Shown in pieces: positions 1 to 7,024 of a DNA stretch of 12,806 nt; position 1 is the first letter of the stretch; every line of letters begins with the position of its first letter. The notes under the pieces were generated by a model. It was not told the origin of the DNA, ran no database searches, and worked only from the letters and a program-made list of their open reading frames with translations. The position numbers and the translations under genes were made by a program. The DNA is taken from the NCBI GenBank assembly GCA_003224665.1, contig QHZM01000190.1, positions 1 to 12,806 on the forward strand. The letters are read 5' to 3'. This DNA comes from Acidobacteriota bacterium (GTDB lineage Bacteria; Acidobacteriota; Terriglobia; UBA7540).

Positions 1-720
1 CGCCGCAGCTACTTGAACCATTTTGCCGATCGGGAACACATGAAGCGCATCGGCGCCCCCGACCTGGAAGACCGGCCCCCGTTGCTGATCCGCGAGGGCG
101 TGAAGCGGGCCGTCGAAGCGCGCGCCGAGGCGGGACGCGCCGAGGTGTGTATCGCCGGCTCGATGACGACCCTCGATTGGTGCTTCCGCCCTGACATGGC
201 GCCGAGCGCCGACGACATGGGCCGGGAATACCGCGAGACGGTCCGCCTTTTTAAGGAGGCGGGCGCTGACCTCATCCTCTTTGAGACTTTCAACAGCTCG
301 ACGGAGGCGCGAATGGCGCTCGAAGCTGCTCGGGAGATTGGCATCCCCGCGTGGGTCAGCTTCGTCTGCGACTGGAAAGGGAGACTCTTGAATGGTGAAA
401 CGATGGGCCAGGTCCGCGAAGGGCTGAGGGGCGTCGAGCCGGACGTTCTGCTGTTCAACTGCGCCCCTGTTCCGGACCTCACCCTGGCGCTGCGCGAGCT
501 TTCGAGCGAATACCGGAGGCCGATGGGAGGCTACGCGCACGTCGGCCGCTTTGACCCGCCTGATTGGATGTTCACCAATGAATATCCTCCCGAAGAGTAC
601 CTCGCTGCGTGCCGCGAATGGACCTCCCTGGGAGCGCAAGTCATCGGCGGGTGCTGCGGCACTACGCCCATGCACATCGAGGCGCTCAAGAGAGGCTTGG
701 CGAAAAGTTTGCCGGTCTAG
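1..720 (+). CDS. Homocysteine S-methyltransferase family protein (5' partial)
   Basis: The frame is open from the first base of the window to the stop at 718-720, so the true start lies outside; the TTG at 13 is internal. The visible 239 residues match the S-methyltransferase barrel of the homocysteine/betaine methyltransferase family (Pfam S-methyl_trans). All three expected zinc-binding cysteines are present: one in FNCAPV (codon 460-462) and the Cys-Cys pair in the GGCCGTTP motif near the C-terminus (codons at 652-657). The family moves a methyl group from a donor such as S-methylmethionine, betaine or methyl-cobalamin/folate to homocysteine, giving methionine, in the cytoplasm. The ILFETF strand, followed by residues typical of the barrel, also fits. 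Which donor is used cannot be told from this fragment. It converges on the oxidoreductase gene ending at 809. Confidence 0.88.
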   Translation, partial: RRSYLNHFADREHMKRIGAPDLEDRPPLLIREGVKRAVEARAEAGRAEVCIAGSMTTLDWCFRPDMAPSADDMGREYRETVRLFKEAGADLILFETFNSSTEARMALEAAREIGIPAWVSFVCDWKGRLLNGETMGQVREGLRGVEPDVLLFNCAPVPDLTLALRELSSEYRRPMGGYAHVGRFDPPDWMFTNEYPPEEYLAACREWTSLGAQVIGGCCGTTPMHIEALKRGLAKSLPV

Positions 721-764
721 CGCAAAGCTCGGCCGCGCGCGCTTCGAGGCCCCGCGTGAAAGAA

Positions 765-790
765 GGAATTGCGCGGCCCCCCTCAATTCC
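765..790. terminator. Weak inverted repeat between convergent genes
   Basis: GGAATTG (765-771) and CAATTCC (784-790) form a 7-bp stem with a 12-base loop between the convergent stop codons at 720 and 809. It is the only stem I see in this gap. There is no clear T-tract on either side, so a role as bidirectional terminator is only a guess from position. Confidence 0.25.
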
Positions 791-808
791 CTCAACAAGT
801 GAAAACCA

Positions 809-2461
809 TTACGCGCGTTTAAGCTTTCGCCAATCCTTCAGGACTTCGCGCGCGGCGTTGCGGCCGGAAATCCCGGTGAGGCCGATTCCGGGGTGCGTGC
901 CTGAGCCGCAGAGGTAAAGGCCCTGGATTGGAGTGCGGTAGCGCGCCCAGCCGAGGAGCGGGCGCATGGTGAAGAGTTGGTCGAGGGCGAGTTCTCCGTG
1001 GAAGATGTGGCCGCCCGTGAGGCCGTAGGTCTCTTCGAGATCGCGCGGCGTGATCACCTGCCGGTCGAGGACGAGGCCGGGGAGATCGGGGGCGTAGGCG
1101 GAGAGCGTCTTGATCACCGTGTCGCCCAGGGCGTCGCGATGCTCGTTCCAATCGCCATTCCTCAGCCTGTACGGAGCGAACTGGACGGCGATGGACATGA
1201 CGTGCTGGCCCGGCGGGGTAAGGGACCGATCGAGGACGGAAGGGATCAGGATGTCGAGGAAAGGCTCGCGCGAGTATTCACCGTACTTGGCCGCGTCGAA
1301 GGCGCGCTCGAGGTAATCAACTTCAGGTCCGACGTGAATGCGGCCGGCCAGCGCGGCTGGGGCGCTGCGGCCGCCCGTCGCGCCGGATTGTCCTGAAGGT
1401 GGCAGAGACCCGGGAGTTGCGCTTTCGAGGGCGGTGAACCTAGGAAGTCCGGAGAGCGCGAGATTGACTTTGGCCACAGTCCCGGCGCATCGGTAGTTTT
1501 GCACGCGGACCAAGAACTCCGGTTCAAGGTACGCGGGATCGACGAGCCGCAGGAAAGTCAGCCGCGGGTCGGCGTTTGACATCACCGCCTTCGCCGTAAT
1601 CTCTTCGCCCGAGGCGAGGACAACGCCCCTCACTGCGCCATCCTTGGCGGCGATCCTTGAGACTTCGGCTTCGGCCCTGATCTCCGCCCCCGCCTGGATG
1701 GCGGCCGCGGACATCGCTCGCGTCAGCGCCCCCATTCCTCCTTTCGCGAATGCTGTGCTGCCCACGGCGGACCCTTCAGCGGCCGCGCGGACCAGCAGGA
1801 CGGCGCTCGAGCCCGGCGAGCGCGGCCCGAGGAATGTTCCAAAAATACCGCGAGCCGCGATAATGGCCTGGAGCAGCCGGCCTTCAAACCATTCCGCGAC
1901 CAGGTCTGCAACGGGCATAGGCACCCACCGGAGCAGCCGAAACATGTCTTTCTTTCCGAGGCTGCGGAATTCCTTCGCCGTCAGAAGGAGATTCCAGATG
2001 TCCCCGGCCGTCGGATGGTCGAGCGAAGGCGGCGCCACGGACATCACTCGCGTGATCAACTTTCCCAGCCGCCCGAGCACCCGGCTGAATTCGGAAAAGC
2101 TTTCTGCGTCCTTGCTCGAAGTTTTGGCAATCTCCTGCGCGGACCGTGCCGGGTCCGCGTAGAAAACCAACGAGTGCCCGTCGGCGGAGGGAGCAAAAAC
2201 CTGCACCTCGGGTTCGAACATCTGCAGGCCGAGCCGGTCGAGCTTCATGTCCCTCAAGATTCTGCGGTCGATCGGCCCGCTGACGTGGGCCAGCGTCGAG
2301 CACTTGAAGCCGGGATGGAGATTGTCGGAGATCGCGCACCCGCCGACGAGGGGACGCCGCTCCAGCACCAGCGGCTTCAGCCCGGCCTTGGCGAGGTAGT
2401 AAGCGGCCACCAAGCCATGGTGGCCCGCGCCGACGATGACGATGTCATGTGTCGCGGCCAT
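809..2461 (-). CDS. FAD-dependent oxidoreductase, PYROXD2/phytoene desaturase-like (downstream copy)
   Basis: A 550-residue protein of the NAD(P)/FAD-dependent amine-oxidase-like superfamily, closest in layout to PYROXD2 and related to CrtI phytoene desaturases. The N-terminus carries the dinucleotide-binding motif GAGHHG (residues 11-16), followed by a beta-strand ending in LVLERR (about 31-36) that contacts the FAD ribose. Near the C-terminus the LYLCGSGTHPG segment (515-525) and following GISGRNAA close the FAD site. The family oxidises or isomerises hydrophobic polyene or amine-like substrates; the substrate here is unknown. It lies 75 bp downstream of a paralogue on the same strand and probably shares its transcript. 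No strong Shine-Dalgarno is visible before the ATG. Relative to the paralogue, it has about 19 extra Gly/Ser/Pro/Ala-rich residues around 346-370. The family call is firm; the reaction is not assigned. Confidence 0.9.
   Translation of the reverse strand: MAATHDIVIVGAGHHGLVAAYYLAKAGLKPLVLERRPLVGGCAISDNLHPGFKCSTLAHVSGPIDRRILRDMKLDRLGLQMFEPEVQVFAPSADGHSLVFYADPARSAQEIAKTSSKDAESFSEFSRVLGRLGKLITRVMSVAPPSLDHPTAGDIWNLLLTAKEFRSLGKKDMFRLLRWVPMPVADLVAEWFEGRLLQAIIAARGIFGTFLGPRSPGSSAVLLVRAAAEGSAVGSTAFAKGGMGALTRAMSAAAIQAGAEIRAEAEVSRIAAKDGAVRGVVLASGEEITAKAVMSNADPRLTFLRLVDPAYLEPEFLVRVQNYRCAGTVAKVNLALSGLPRFTALESATPGSLPPSGQSGATGGRSAPAALAGRIHVGPEVDYLERAFDAAKYGEYSREPFLDILIPSVLDRSLTPPGQHVMSIAVQFAPYRLRNGDWNEHRDALGDTVIKTLSAYAPDLPGLVLDRQVITPRDLEETYGLTGGHIFHGELALDQLFTMRPLLGWARYRTPIQGLYLCGSGTHPGIGLTGISGRNAAREVLKDWRKLKRA
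1352..1426 (-). other. In-frame low-complexity insertion within the oxidoreductase gene
   Basis: This segment encodes residues 346-370 of the downstream oxidoreductase and is rich in Gly, Ser, Pro and Ala. Between the shared landmarks VNLAL and VDY, this protein has 44 residues and the paralogue has 25, so about 19 are extra. The rest of the two proteins aligns almost without gaps around this point. The exact ends of the insert are approximate. It probably forms a surface loop and may be a small inserted repeat. Confidence 0.5.
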
Positions 2462-2536
2462 AAATTAATCCGCTCTCGTCACAACACGCGGGGGTTGCCA
2501 GGGAGGGCTCCCAGCGACGCGCGCGGAATTCCAGGG

Positions 2537-4129
2537 TCAGACTGCTCTGCGCTTCCAGTCTTTCAGGATTTCCAGCGCGGCCAGGCGTCCGGGCGCGCCC
2601 ATGATGCCGCCTCCCGGATGCGTTGACGAGCCGCACAGATACAGGTTCTTGAGCGGCGTGCGGTACTGCGCCCAGCCCGGGACGGGACGCAGGAAAAACA
2701 ATTGCTCGAGCGAAAGCTCCCCCTGAAAGATGTTGCCCTCGGTCAGCCCGAACTCGCGCTCGAGGTCGAGGGGCGTCAAGACCTGGCGGCCGAGGATGAT
2801 GCTCTTGATGTTCGGAGCGTGCTCGGCCAAAGTGTCAATCACGGTGTCGCCGAAGAGTTCCCGCTTCTCGTCCCACGTCCCCTGCTTCAATTTGTACGGG
2901 GCGTACTGCACAAAGCAGGAGAGCACGTGCTTGCCCGGGGGCGCGACGGACGGGTCCGTGAGAGACGGGATGACGATGTCAATGTAAGGCCGGCTGGAGA
3001 ATTCGCCGTACTTCGCTTCGTCGTAGGCCCGCTCCATGTAATCAACGCTGGGAGAGATCGAAACGGCGCCTCGCAGGTGCGCTCCGGGGCCGGGCAGGCA
3101 CTTGAAATCCGGCAGGGCGTCAAGCGCAAGGTTAACTTTGCCGGAGGAGCCGCGGAACCTGTACCTCCGGACTTCTTCCAGAAATTCATCCGGGAGCTGG
3201 CCCGGCTCGATCAGCTTGAGGAAGGTCAAGTTCGGGTCAACGCTTGAGGAGACGACGTCGCATGGGATTTCATCGCCATTTTGAAGCACGACTCCCGCGG
3301 CTCTGCCGTCTTTCATAAGAATCTTCGAGACGGGAGACTTCGTTCTGAATTCCACTCCCGCTTCCCGGCCCGCCTCGGCAATAGCGTTCGAAATGGTTCC
3401 GGTCCCGCCGCGGGAAAAGCCCCAGGAGCGAAACGCCCCGTCGATCTCTCCCATATAGTGGTGGAGCAGCACGTAGGCGGTCCCGGGGGAGCGCACGCCG
3501 AGGAAAGTCCCGATGATGCCGGAAGCTGCCATGGTCGCTTTGAGGACGTCGGTCTCAAACCACTGGCCGAGAAAATCGGCTGCGCTCATGGTGAGGAGCT
3601 GGACCTGGTTGTACTTCTCCCGGCTGGGGAGTGAACGGAACCGGCGGCCGAGAAAGAGGAGCTTCGAGAGCTCCCGGAAACTGAGGCTGGTCGGGTCCGG
3701 CGGTGTCATGCCGAGGACCGGCTTGACGAACTTGCACATCTCGAGCATCGCGCGGCCGAATTCTTCGTAGGCCTCGGCGTCTAGACGGGAATGTCGCAGG
3801 ATTTCCCGGCGCGTCTTGGCGTGGTCATTCACCCGCCAAAGGTAGTTGCCGTCCGGCATCGGCGTGAATGTCCCATCAAGAGGGAGGATCTCGAAGCCGT
3901 GCCGAGGGAGGTCGAGCTCCCGGATGATCTCGGGCCGGAGCAGCGAGACCACGTAGGAACAGACGGAGAATTTGAACCCAGGGAAAATTTCCTCGGTGAC
4001 CGCCGCTCCGCCGAGCACGTGACGGCGCTCGAGGACCAGGACCTTCTTTCTCGCGCGAGCCAGGTAGGCCGCGTTGACCAGGCCGTTGTGACCGCCGCCG
4101 ATGACAATGACGTCGTACCGTGAGCTCAT
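2537..4129 (-). CDS. FAD-dependent oxidoreductase, PYROXD2/phytoene desaturase-like (upstream copy)
   Basis: A 530-residue paralogue of the next gene in the operon, with the same domain order: the dinucleotide motif GGGHNG (11-16), the strand ending in VLVLERR, a shared FLGVRSPGTAYVLL core segment, the VDYMERAYDEAKYGEF helix, and the C-terminal FAD motif LYLCGSSTHPGGG. It belongs to the PYROXD2/CrtI-like oxidoreductases, probably acting on a hydrophobic or carotenoid-like substrate, but no phytoene synthase or other carotenoid gene is in this window, so a carotenoid role is unsupported. The start is the ATG at 4129. The next gene begins 75 bp after its stop, which suggests cotranscription. 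The promoter is not clear; the upstream region contains the MITE-like element ending at 4190, about 60 bp from the start codon. Confidence 0.9.
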   Translation of the reverse strand: MSSRYDVIVIGGGHNGLVNAAYLARARKKVLVLERRHVLGGAAVTEEIFPGFKFSVCSYVVSLLRPEIIRELDLPRHGFEILPLDGTFTPMPDGNYLWRVNDHAKTRREILRHSRLDAEAYEEFGRAMLEMCKFVKPVLGMTPPDPTSLSFRELSKLLFLGRRFRSLPSREKYNQVQLLTMSAADFLGQWFETDVLKATMAASGIIGTFLGVRSPGTAYVLLHHYMGEIDGAFRSWGFSRGGTGTISNAIAEAGREAGVEFRTKSPVSKILMKDGRAAGVVLQNGDEIPCDVVSSSVDPNLTFLKLIEPGQLPDEFLEEVRRYRFRGSSGKVNLALDALPDFKCLPGPGAHLRGAVSISPSVDYMERAYDEAKYGEFSSRPYIDIVIPSLTDPSVAPPGKHVLSCFVQYAPYKLKQGTWDEKRELFGDTVIDTLAEHAPNIKSIILGRQVLTPLDLEREFGLTEGNIFQGELSLEQLFFLRPVPGWAQYRTPLKNLYLCGSSTHPGGGIMGAPGRLAALEILKDWKRRAV

Positions 4130-4556
4130 GAAAGACTTCGCGGTGGAAGAAGGAGGTAAATACCTTCCGGTGAAAACGAGTCCACATTTTAGTGCCGTTG
4201 CAACTATTTGGGGCTATTTTCGTGAGCAGCGCTTTCGAGCATTCTCGAAAGGCCTCGGCTCAAACATTTCGGCACTTTAAGTTGGAACGGCACTAGCGGG
4301 GCGTTCGGCATTTATCAGCAGGCGGGTGAGGTCAGGCGAGCTTTGGTTAGGCCCGCGGCGGAGGCTTGAGCTGGGACGACGAGCGTCAGTCGGACATCCT
4401 TCAACTCTCACAATTAATGGACGTTATCTGATCGGGGCGAAATTTTACGGGCGACCCGAACACTGATTCCTTCTGGCCTCCCACAGCTTTTCGCTCGTTA
4501 GAACTTCTGACGGAGGAACCCATTCCTCGTGGGCCGACGGAAAGAATCAAATCAAG
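4130..4556. other. Non-coding stretch upstream of bS21
   Basis: Between the oxidoreductase start and the bS21 promoter I see no credible conserved gene. The stretch holds the MITE-like inverted-repeat element at 4190-4295. From 4296 to about 4556 I see no repeat, RNA gene or recognisable coding sequence; a 75-codon minus-strand frame across 4401-4628 has no family resemblance and runs through the bS21 promoter. Confidence 0.5.
4190..4295. mobile_element. MITE-like element with 16-bp terminal inverted repeats
   Basis: The left end TAGTGCCGTTGCAACT (4190-4205) and the right end AGTTGGAACGGCACTA (4280-4295) are inverted copies with one mismatch in 16. Both ends begin or finish with TA, as expected if the element inserted at a TA dinucleotide. 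Inside is a second hairpin: TTTCGAG (4233-4239), loop CATT, CTCGAAA (4244-4250), with outer TGAGC/GCTCA pairs (4223-4227 and 4258-4262). The whole can fold into one long structure. TA targets are known for IS630/Tc1-mariner elements and their miniature derivatives; assignment to that group is an inference. No transposase is present in the window. Confidence 0.55.
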
Positions 4557-4557
4557 A

Positions 4558-4586
4558 TTGCCCTTGACTTGTAAAAGCCATATAGT
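4558..4586 (+). promoter_or_regulatory. Probable sigma70 promoter of bS21
   Basis: TTGCCC at 4558-4563 (4 of 6 to the -35 consensus) is followed after 17 bp by TATAGT at 4581-4586 (5 of 6 to the -10 consensus). An overlapping alternative uses TTGACT (4564-4569, 5 of 6) with GAGAAT (4588-4593, 4 of 6) at 18 bp. Either would start transcription near 4593-4600 and leave a leader of roughly 60 bases before the TTG start at 4657. This placement rules against translation from the upstream TTG at 4558. Confidence 0.55.
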
Positions 4587-4656
4587 GGAGAATCTGCCAA
4601 ACAATAGATTTAATAGCGCTTTTATCATCCTAAAAAGGAATGGGGGTGTACGTCGA

Positions 4657-4854
4657 TTGGCTGAAGTAAGACTTCAGGAGGGGGAAAGTTTGGAAAACGC
4701 CCTCCGTCGGTTTAAACGCAAGGTCCAACAAGAAGATATCATCAAGGAAATAAAGAAACACTCGTATTACCTGAAACCCGGAGAGAGGCGCCGAGTCAAG
4801 GAAGCATTAGCTCGTAAACGGGCCCGGAAAAAGGCCAGGCACGAGACGGACTAA
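4657..4854 (+). CDS. rpsU: 30S ribosomal protein bS21
   Basis: A 65-residue, strongly basic protein that matches bS21: AEVRLQEGESLENALRRFKRKV at the N-terminus (residues 2-23), the HSYYLKPGERRR segment (35-46), and an Arg/Lys-rich tail. bS21 binds the platform of the 30S subunit near the anti-Shine-Dalgarno end of 16S rRNA and helps initiation. Family members are usually about 58-71 residues, which fits this start. The frame is open further upstream to 4558, but those codons overlap the promoter and do not look like S21. The chosen start is TTG, preceded by GGGGGTG at 4642-4648 with 8 bases between; there is no in-frame ATG or GTG nearby. The zinc-ribbon gene starts 101 bp downstream on the same strand and may be cotranscribed. 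Confidence 0.88.
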   Translation: MAEVRLQEGESLENALRRFKRKVQQEDIIKEIKKHSYYLKPGERRRVKEALARKRARKKARHETD

Positions 4855-4955
4855 ACCGGCGGGTCAAGCTGCAGGCAGGCGGATTGGGCGAACGACTTTG
4901 TGCCGGAAACCAACCGTGCCGGTAGTGCTTTATTTAACGGGCAAGGGAGTTGGGG

Positions 4956-5252
4956 ATGGAATACCGGGACAAGGTCGTGAAGTGTGTGGACTGCGGAGCA
5001 GAGTTCGTCTTCACGTCTGGAGAGCAGCTCTTCTTCGCAGATAAGGGATTCAAGAACGAGCCCAAGCGTTGCAAGCCTTGTAAGGCCAAGCGAAGCCAAA
5101 AGCTGAGCGGTCAGGGCTTCCAGAGAGTCGAGACCACGACCGTTTGCTCGCAGTGCGGAAAAGAGACGACGGTGCCATTCAAACCGACTCAAGGGCGGCC
5201 TGTCTATTGCAGGGAGTGCTTTCAGCAGCGTCGGGCGGCGATCTCCCCCTGA
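4956..5252 (+). CDS. Small double zinc-ribbon protein (CxxC-x17-CxxC type)
   Basis: A 98-residue protein with two four-cysteine clusters. The first has cysteines 10, 13, 39 and 42, spaced C-x2-C-x25-C-x2-C, and resembles the zf-trcl type of zinc ribbon. The second has cysteines 64, 67, 85 and 88 with exactly 17 residues between the pairs, the spacing that defines the CxxC-x17-CxxC domain family. Each cluster should bind one zinc. Proteins of this type are widespread but have no agreed function; nucleic-acid binding is plausible from the basic linker (KAKRSQKL, 43-50). The ATG at 4956 is preceded by AAGGGAG (4943-4949), a good ribosome-binding site; the TTG at 4950 is less likely. Its neighbour is bS21, which hints at a link to translation, but this is inference. 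Confidence 0.85.
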   Translation: MEYRDKVVKCVDCGAEFVFTSGEQLFFADKGFKNEPKRCKPCKAKRSQKLSGQGFQRVETTTVCSQCGKETTVPFKPTQGRPVYCRECFQQRRAAISP

Positions 5253-5414
5253 TCCCACCTCAGACAGATGAAGAGTATCTTCCCACGGGGGATTGGTGTC
5301 TCCTTGGCCTCAGGTTTTCCTTCGCTTGATCAGAGCCAGCAATCCAGCAGTTTGATGCGCCGCCCGTACTTCAAGCGCCGCAGGCAGGGAACAGGTAAGG
5401 GGGAAGACCGCAGG

Positions 5415-5442
5415 CGGCGAACGGTAGACGGCAAGCGGAAGC
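5415..5442 (+). repeat. Degenerate heptamer tandem repeat
   Basis: Four consecutive 7-base units each begin with CGG and continue mostly in purines: CGGCGAA, CGGTAGA, CGGCAAG and CGGAAGC. It lies just before the strong hairpin at 5449-5475. Its short length means it could be chance or a decayed simple repeat. Confidence 0.4.
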
Positions 5443-5448
5443 GTGTAG

Positions 5449-5475
5449 CGCGGACCCCGCCGAGCGGGGTCCGCG
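5449..5475. terminator. Perfect 12-bp hairpin, possible bidirectional terminator
   Basis: CGCGGACCCCGC (5449-5460) and GCGGGGTCCGCG (5464-5475) pair perfectly around a three-base CGA loop. It sits between two convergent genes, about 200 bp past the zinc-ribbon stop and 80 bp past the amidohydrolase stop. Neither side has a run of T, so it is not a textbook intrinsic terminator; it may instead protect transcript ends or belong to a dispersed palindrome family. Confidence 0.4.
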
Positions 5476-5552
5476 GTTCGTCATTGTGCGTGAGCCGCGT
5501 GGCGCATCAAGCGCCGGCCGGGTTCGCGCTCCGGCACAAAAGCGCGATAGCG

Positions 5553-6920
5553 TCAGAGGCGCGGGCTGGCCGAGACGGGCTTGGCGGGTTTGCCTTCGTG
5601 CCACACGCTCGCGAGCTTTTCGGTATTGCGGATGTCCTCGAGCGGGTCGGCGTCAAGCACCAGGAAGTCCGCGATTTTGCCCGGAGCGAGCGCCCCGAAC
5701 TCGGCTTTTGTCCCGAGCGCCTCCGCCCCGGCCGAAGTAAACGCAACGATGGCCTGCATGGGCGTGAGCCCGGCCTCGACCATCAACCGGAGTTCGCGCT
5801 GCTCGGAGTAACCCTGGAACCGAAGTGGTGGTCCCGAGTCCGTCCCGCCGGCGATTTTTACTCCGGCGTCGGAGAGCGTCTTCAGGTTTCGCCTGGCCAT
5901 CTCGAAAGCCGTTTCGAGTCTCGCAAGGTTCGGCGTGCCGCGGGACTTCTCGAGAAACGCGGGGCTGCGGAGAGTCGCGAGGACGGCCGGCTCGACCCCG
6001 GCCTCGAAGAAGGGATCGGCGAGCCACGGCGCGCCTTTGGCGTAGGCGAACGTGGACTCATCGCGTGCGAGCGTCGGCACCAGGAACACGCTACGCGCTT
6101 TCATGCCGGCGATGAGCTCCTGGTCAACGGGCAGGTCGCGCACGCTGTGGCCGAGCCCGTCAATTCCGGCCCGGACGAGCGCTTTCGCGTCGCAGAGGTA
6201 GAAGACGTGAGCGACGACGCGCAAGTGATTCCGGTGGGCCTCTTCGATGATGGCCTGATAAATTTCGGGCTTCATCTTGGGCAGCCGGCCAAAGTCGTCG
6301 TCAACCCAGATCTTGACGAAGTCGGGATGGTGGGGGGCGAGCTCGCGCACCTCGTCGCGGGCCTGCTCGGGAGTCTGCGGACGGTATCGGTCGCCGGGGC
6401 TGGCAAGACCGGGCGGGTATCCGCCCGGCACGCCGAAACCCCGGCCGGCGGTATAGAGGCGCGCCCCGGGGAGTTTCCCGGCGCGCTGCCGCTCGCGCAG
6501 CGAATAAACCAGGTCCTGGTCGTTGCCGAGCGAGACCACCGTGCCCACGCCGTAGGCCAGGTATTTTTCGAGTTGGGCGCGGATGTTTTCCTCGTTGTAG
6601 TTCGCCGCCGCCTGCTCGAGGCCGCGAGTCAGTCCCACGTGGCCGTGGAGGTTGATGAGCGCGGGGATGATGGTCTTGCCGCGGAGGTTTATCACGCGGG
6701 CGCCTTCGGGGATGGGCACCGAGCCCATCGCTCCGACCGTCTTGATCCGGTTGCCTTCGATGACGAGCACGGACTTTTCGATGGGCGGGTTTCCCGTGCC
6801 GTCAATCAGCCGCGCGCCTTCAAGGACCACCGTGCCGGCAATCCCGACGGGCGCGCAAATAGAAATAAGGAAGAAGACCCGGAAGAGAGTGGAAATGACG
6901 CCGCAAGTTTTTATTTTCAC
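5553..6920 (-). CDS. Secreted amidohydrolase (imidazolonepropionase/prolidase-like)
   Basis: A 455-residue metal-dependent hydrolase of the amidohydrolase superfamily. The ligands expected for the TIM-barrel site are visible: HxH at residues 92 and 94 (NLHGHVG), Lys203 in FVKIW as the probable carboxylated bridging lysine, His238 (VVAHV), His258 (GLGHS) and Asp361 (GGTDSG). The C-terminal GALAPGKIADFLVLDADPL segment (409-427) is typical of the family and of its small beta domain. Residues 1-29 look like a signal peptide (basic start, hydrophobic FRVFFLISICA, small residues near 29), so the enzyme probably acts outside the cytoplasm, on a cyclic amide or a prolyl peptide; the substrate is unknown. 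The frame is open to 7481, but GTG at 6920 is preferred because AAGGAGG precedes it by six bases. The upstream gene is divergent. Confidence 0.9.
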   Translation of the reverse strand: MKIKTCGVISTLFRVFFLISICAPVGIAGTVVLEGARLIDGTGNPPIEKSVLVIEGNRIKTVGAMGSVPIPEGARVINLRGKTIIPALINLHGHVGLTRGLEQAAANYNEENIRAQLEKYLAYGVGTVVSLGNDQDLVYSLRERQRAGKLPGARLYTAGRGFGVPGGYPPGLASPGDRYRPQTPEQARDEVRELAPHHPDFVKIWVDDDFGRLPKMKPEIYQAIIEEAHRNHLRVVAHVFYLCDAKALVRAGIDGLGHSVRDLPVDQELIAGMKARSVFLVPTLARDESTFAYAKGAPWLADPFFEAGVEPAVLATLRSPAFLEKSRGTPNLARLETAFEMARRNLKTLSDAGVKIAGGTDSGPPLRFQGYSEQRELRLMVEAGLTPMQAIVAFTSAGAEALGTKAEFGALAPGKIADFLVLDADPLEDIRNTEKLASVWHEGKPAKPVSASPRL

Positions 6921-6926
6921 AGGGAG

Positions 6927-6933
6927 CCTCCTT
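6927..6933 (-). promoter_or_regulatory. Ribosome-binding site fixing the GTG start of the amidohydrolase
   Basis: Read on the minus strand this is AAGGAGG, six bases ahead of the GTG at 6920. It decides the start, since the same frame stays open for another 187 codons upstream without a signal peptide. Confidence 0.8.
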
Positions 6934-6949
6934 GCCTGCCGCGTGCGAT

Positions 6950-6955
6950 ATTTTA
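6950..6955 (-). promoter_or_regulatory. Candidate -10 box of the amidohydrolase
   Basis: On the minus strand this reads TAAAAT, 5 of 6 to the -10 consensus, 29 bases ahead of the GTG start. No good -35 box lies at the expected distance, so this is a weak call from position and sequence only. Confidence 0.3.
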
Positions 6956-7024
6956 TGGTGTCGCGACGGAAAGCGGTAGCCCATTGCGCGGAGGGGGGCC
7001 GACGGCCGAACGAGGTGGCACGAA

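Larger units (their letters stand above)
5253..5552. other. Non-coding gap between convergent genes
   Basis: This 300-base gap separates the zinc-ribbon stop from the amidohydrolase stop. It holds a short degenerate 7-base tandem repeat and a strong hairpin, described separately. I see no conserved coding sequence; the long plus-strand frame starting at 5268 is a shadow of the amidohydrolase gene. Confidence 0.5.

Noticed and set aside
4401..4628. A 75-codon minus-strand frame in the non-coding stretch
   Set aside because: No family resemblance and no ribosome site seen, and it begins inside the bS21 leader and crosses its promoter.
4558..4656. N-terminal extension of bS21 to the TTG at 4558
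   Set aside because: The candidate -35 and -10 boxes lie in this stretch and the extra 33 residues do not resemble bS21.
4640..4669. A nine-codon ATG frame overlapping the bS21 start, considered as a leader peptide
   Set aside because: The AGG lies only one or two bases from its ATG, which is too close to serve as a ribosome site, and the frame is short enough to be chance.
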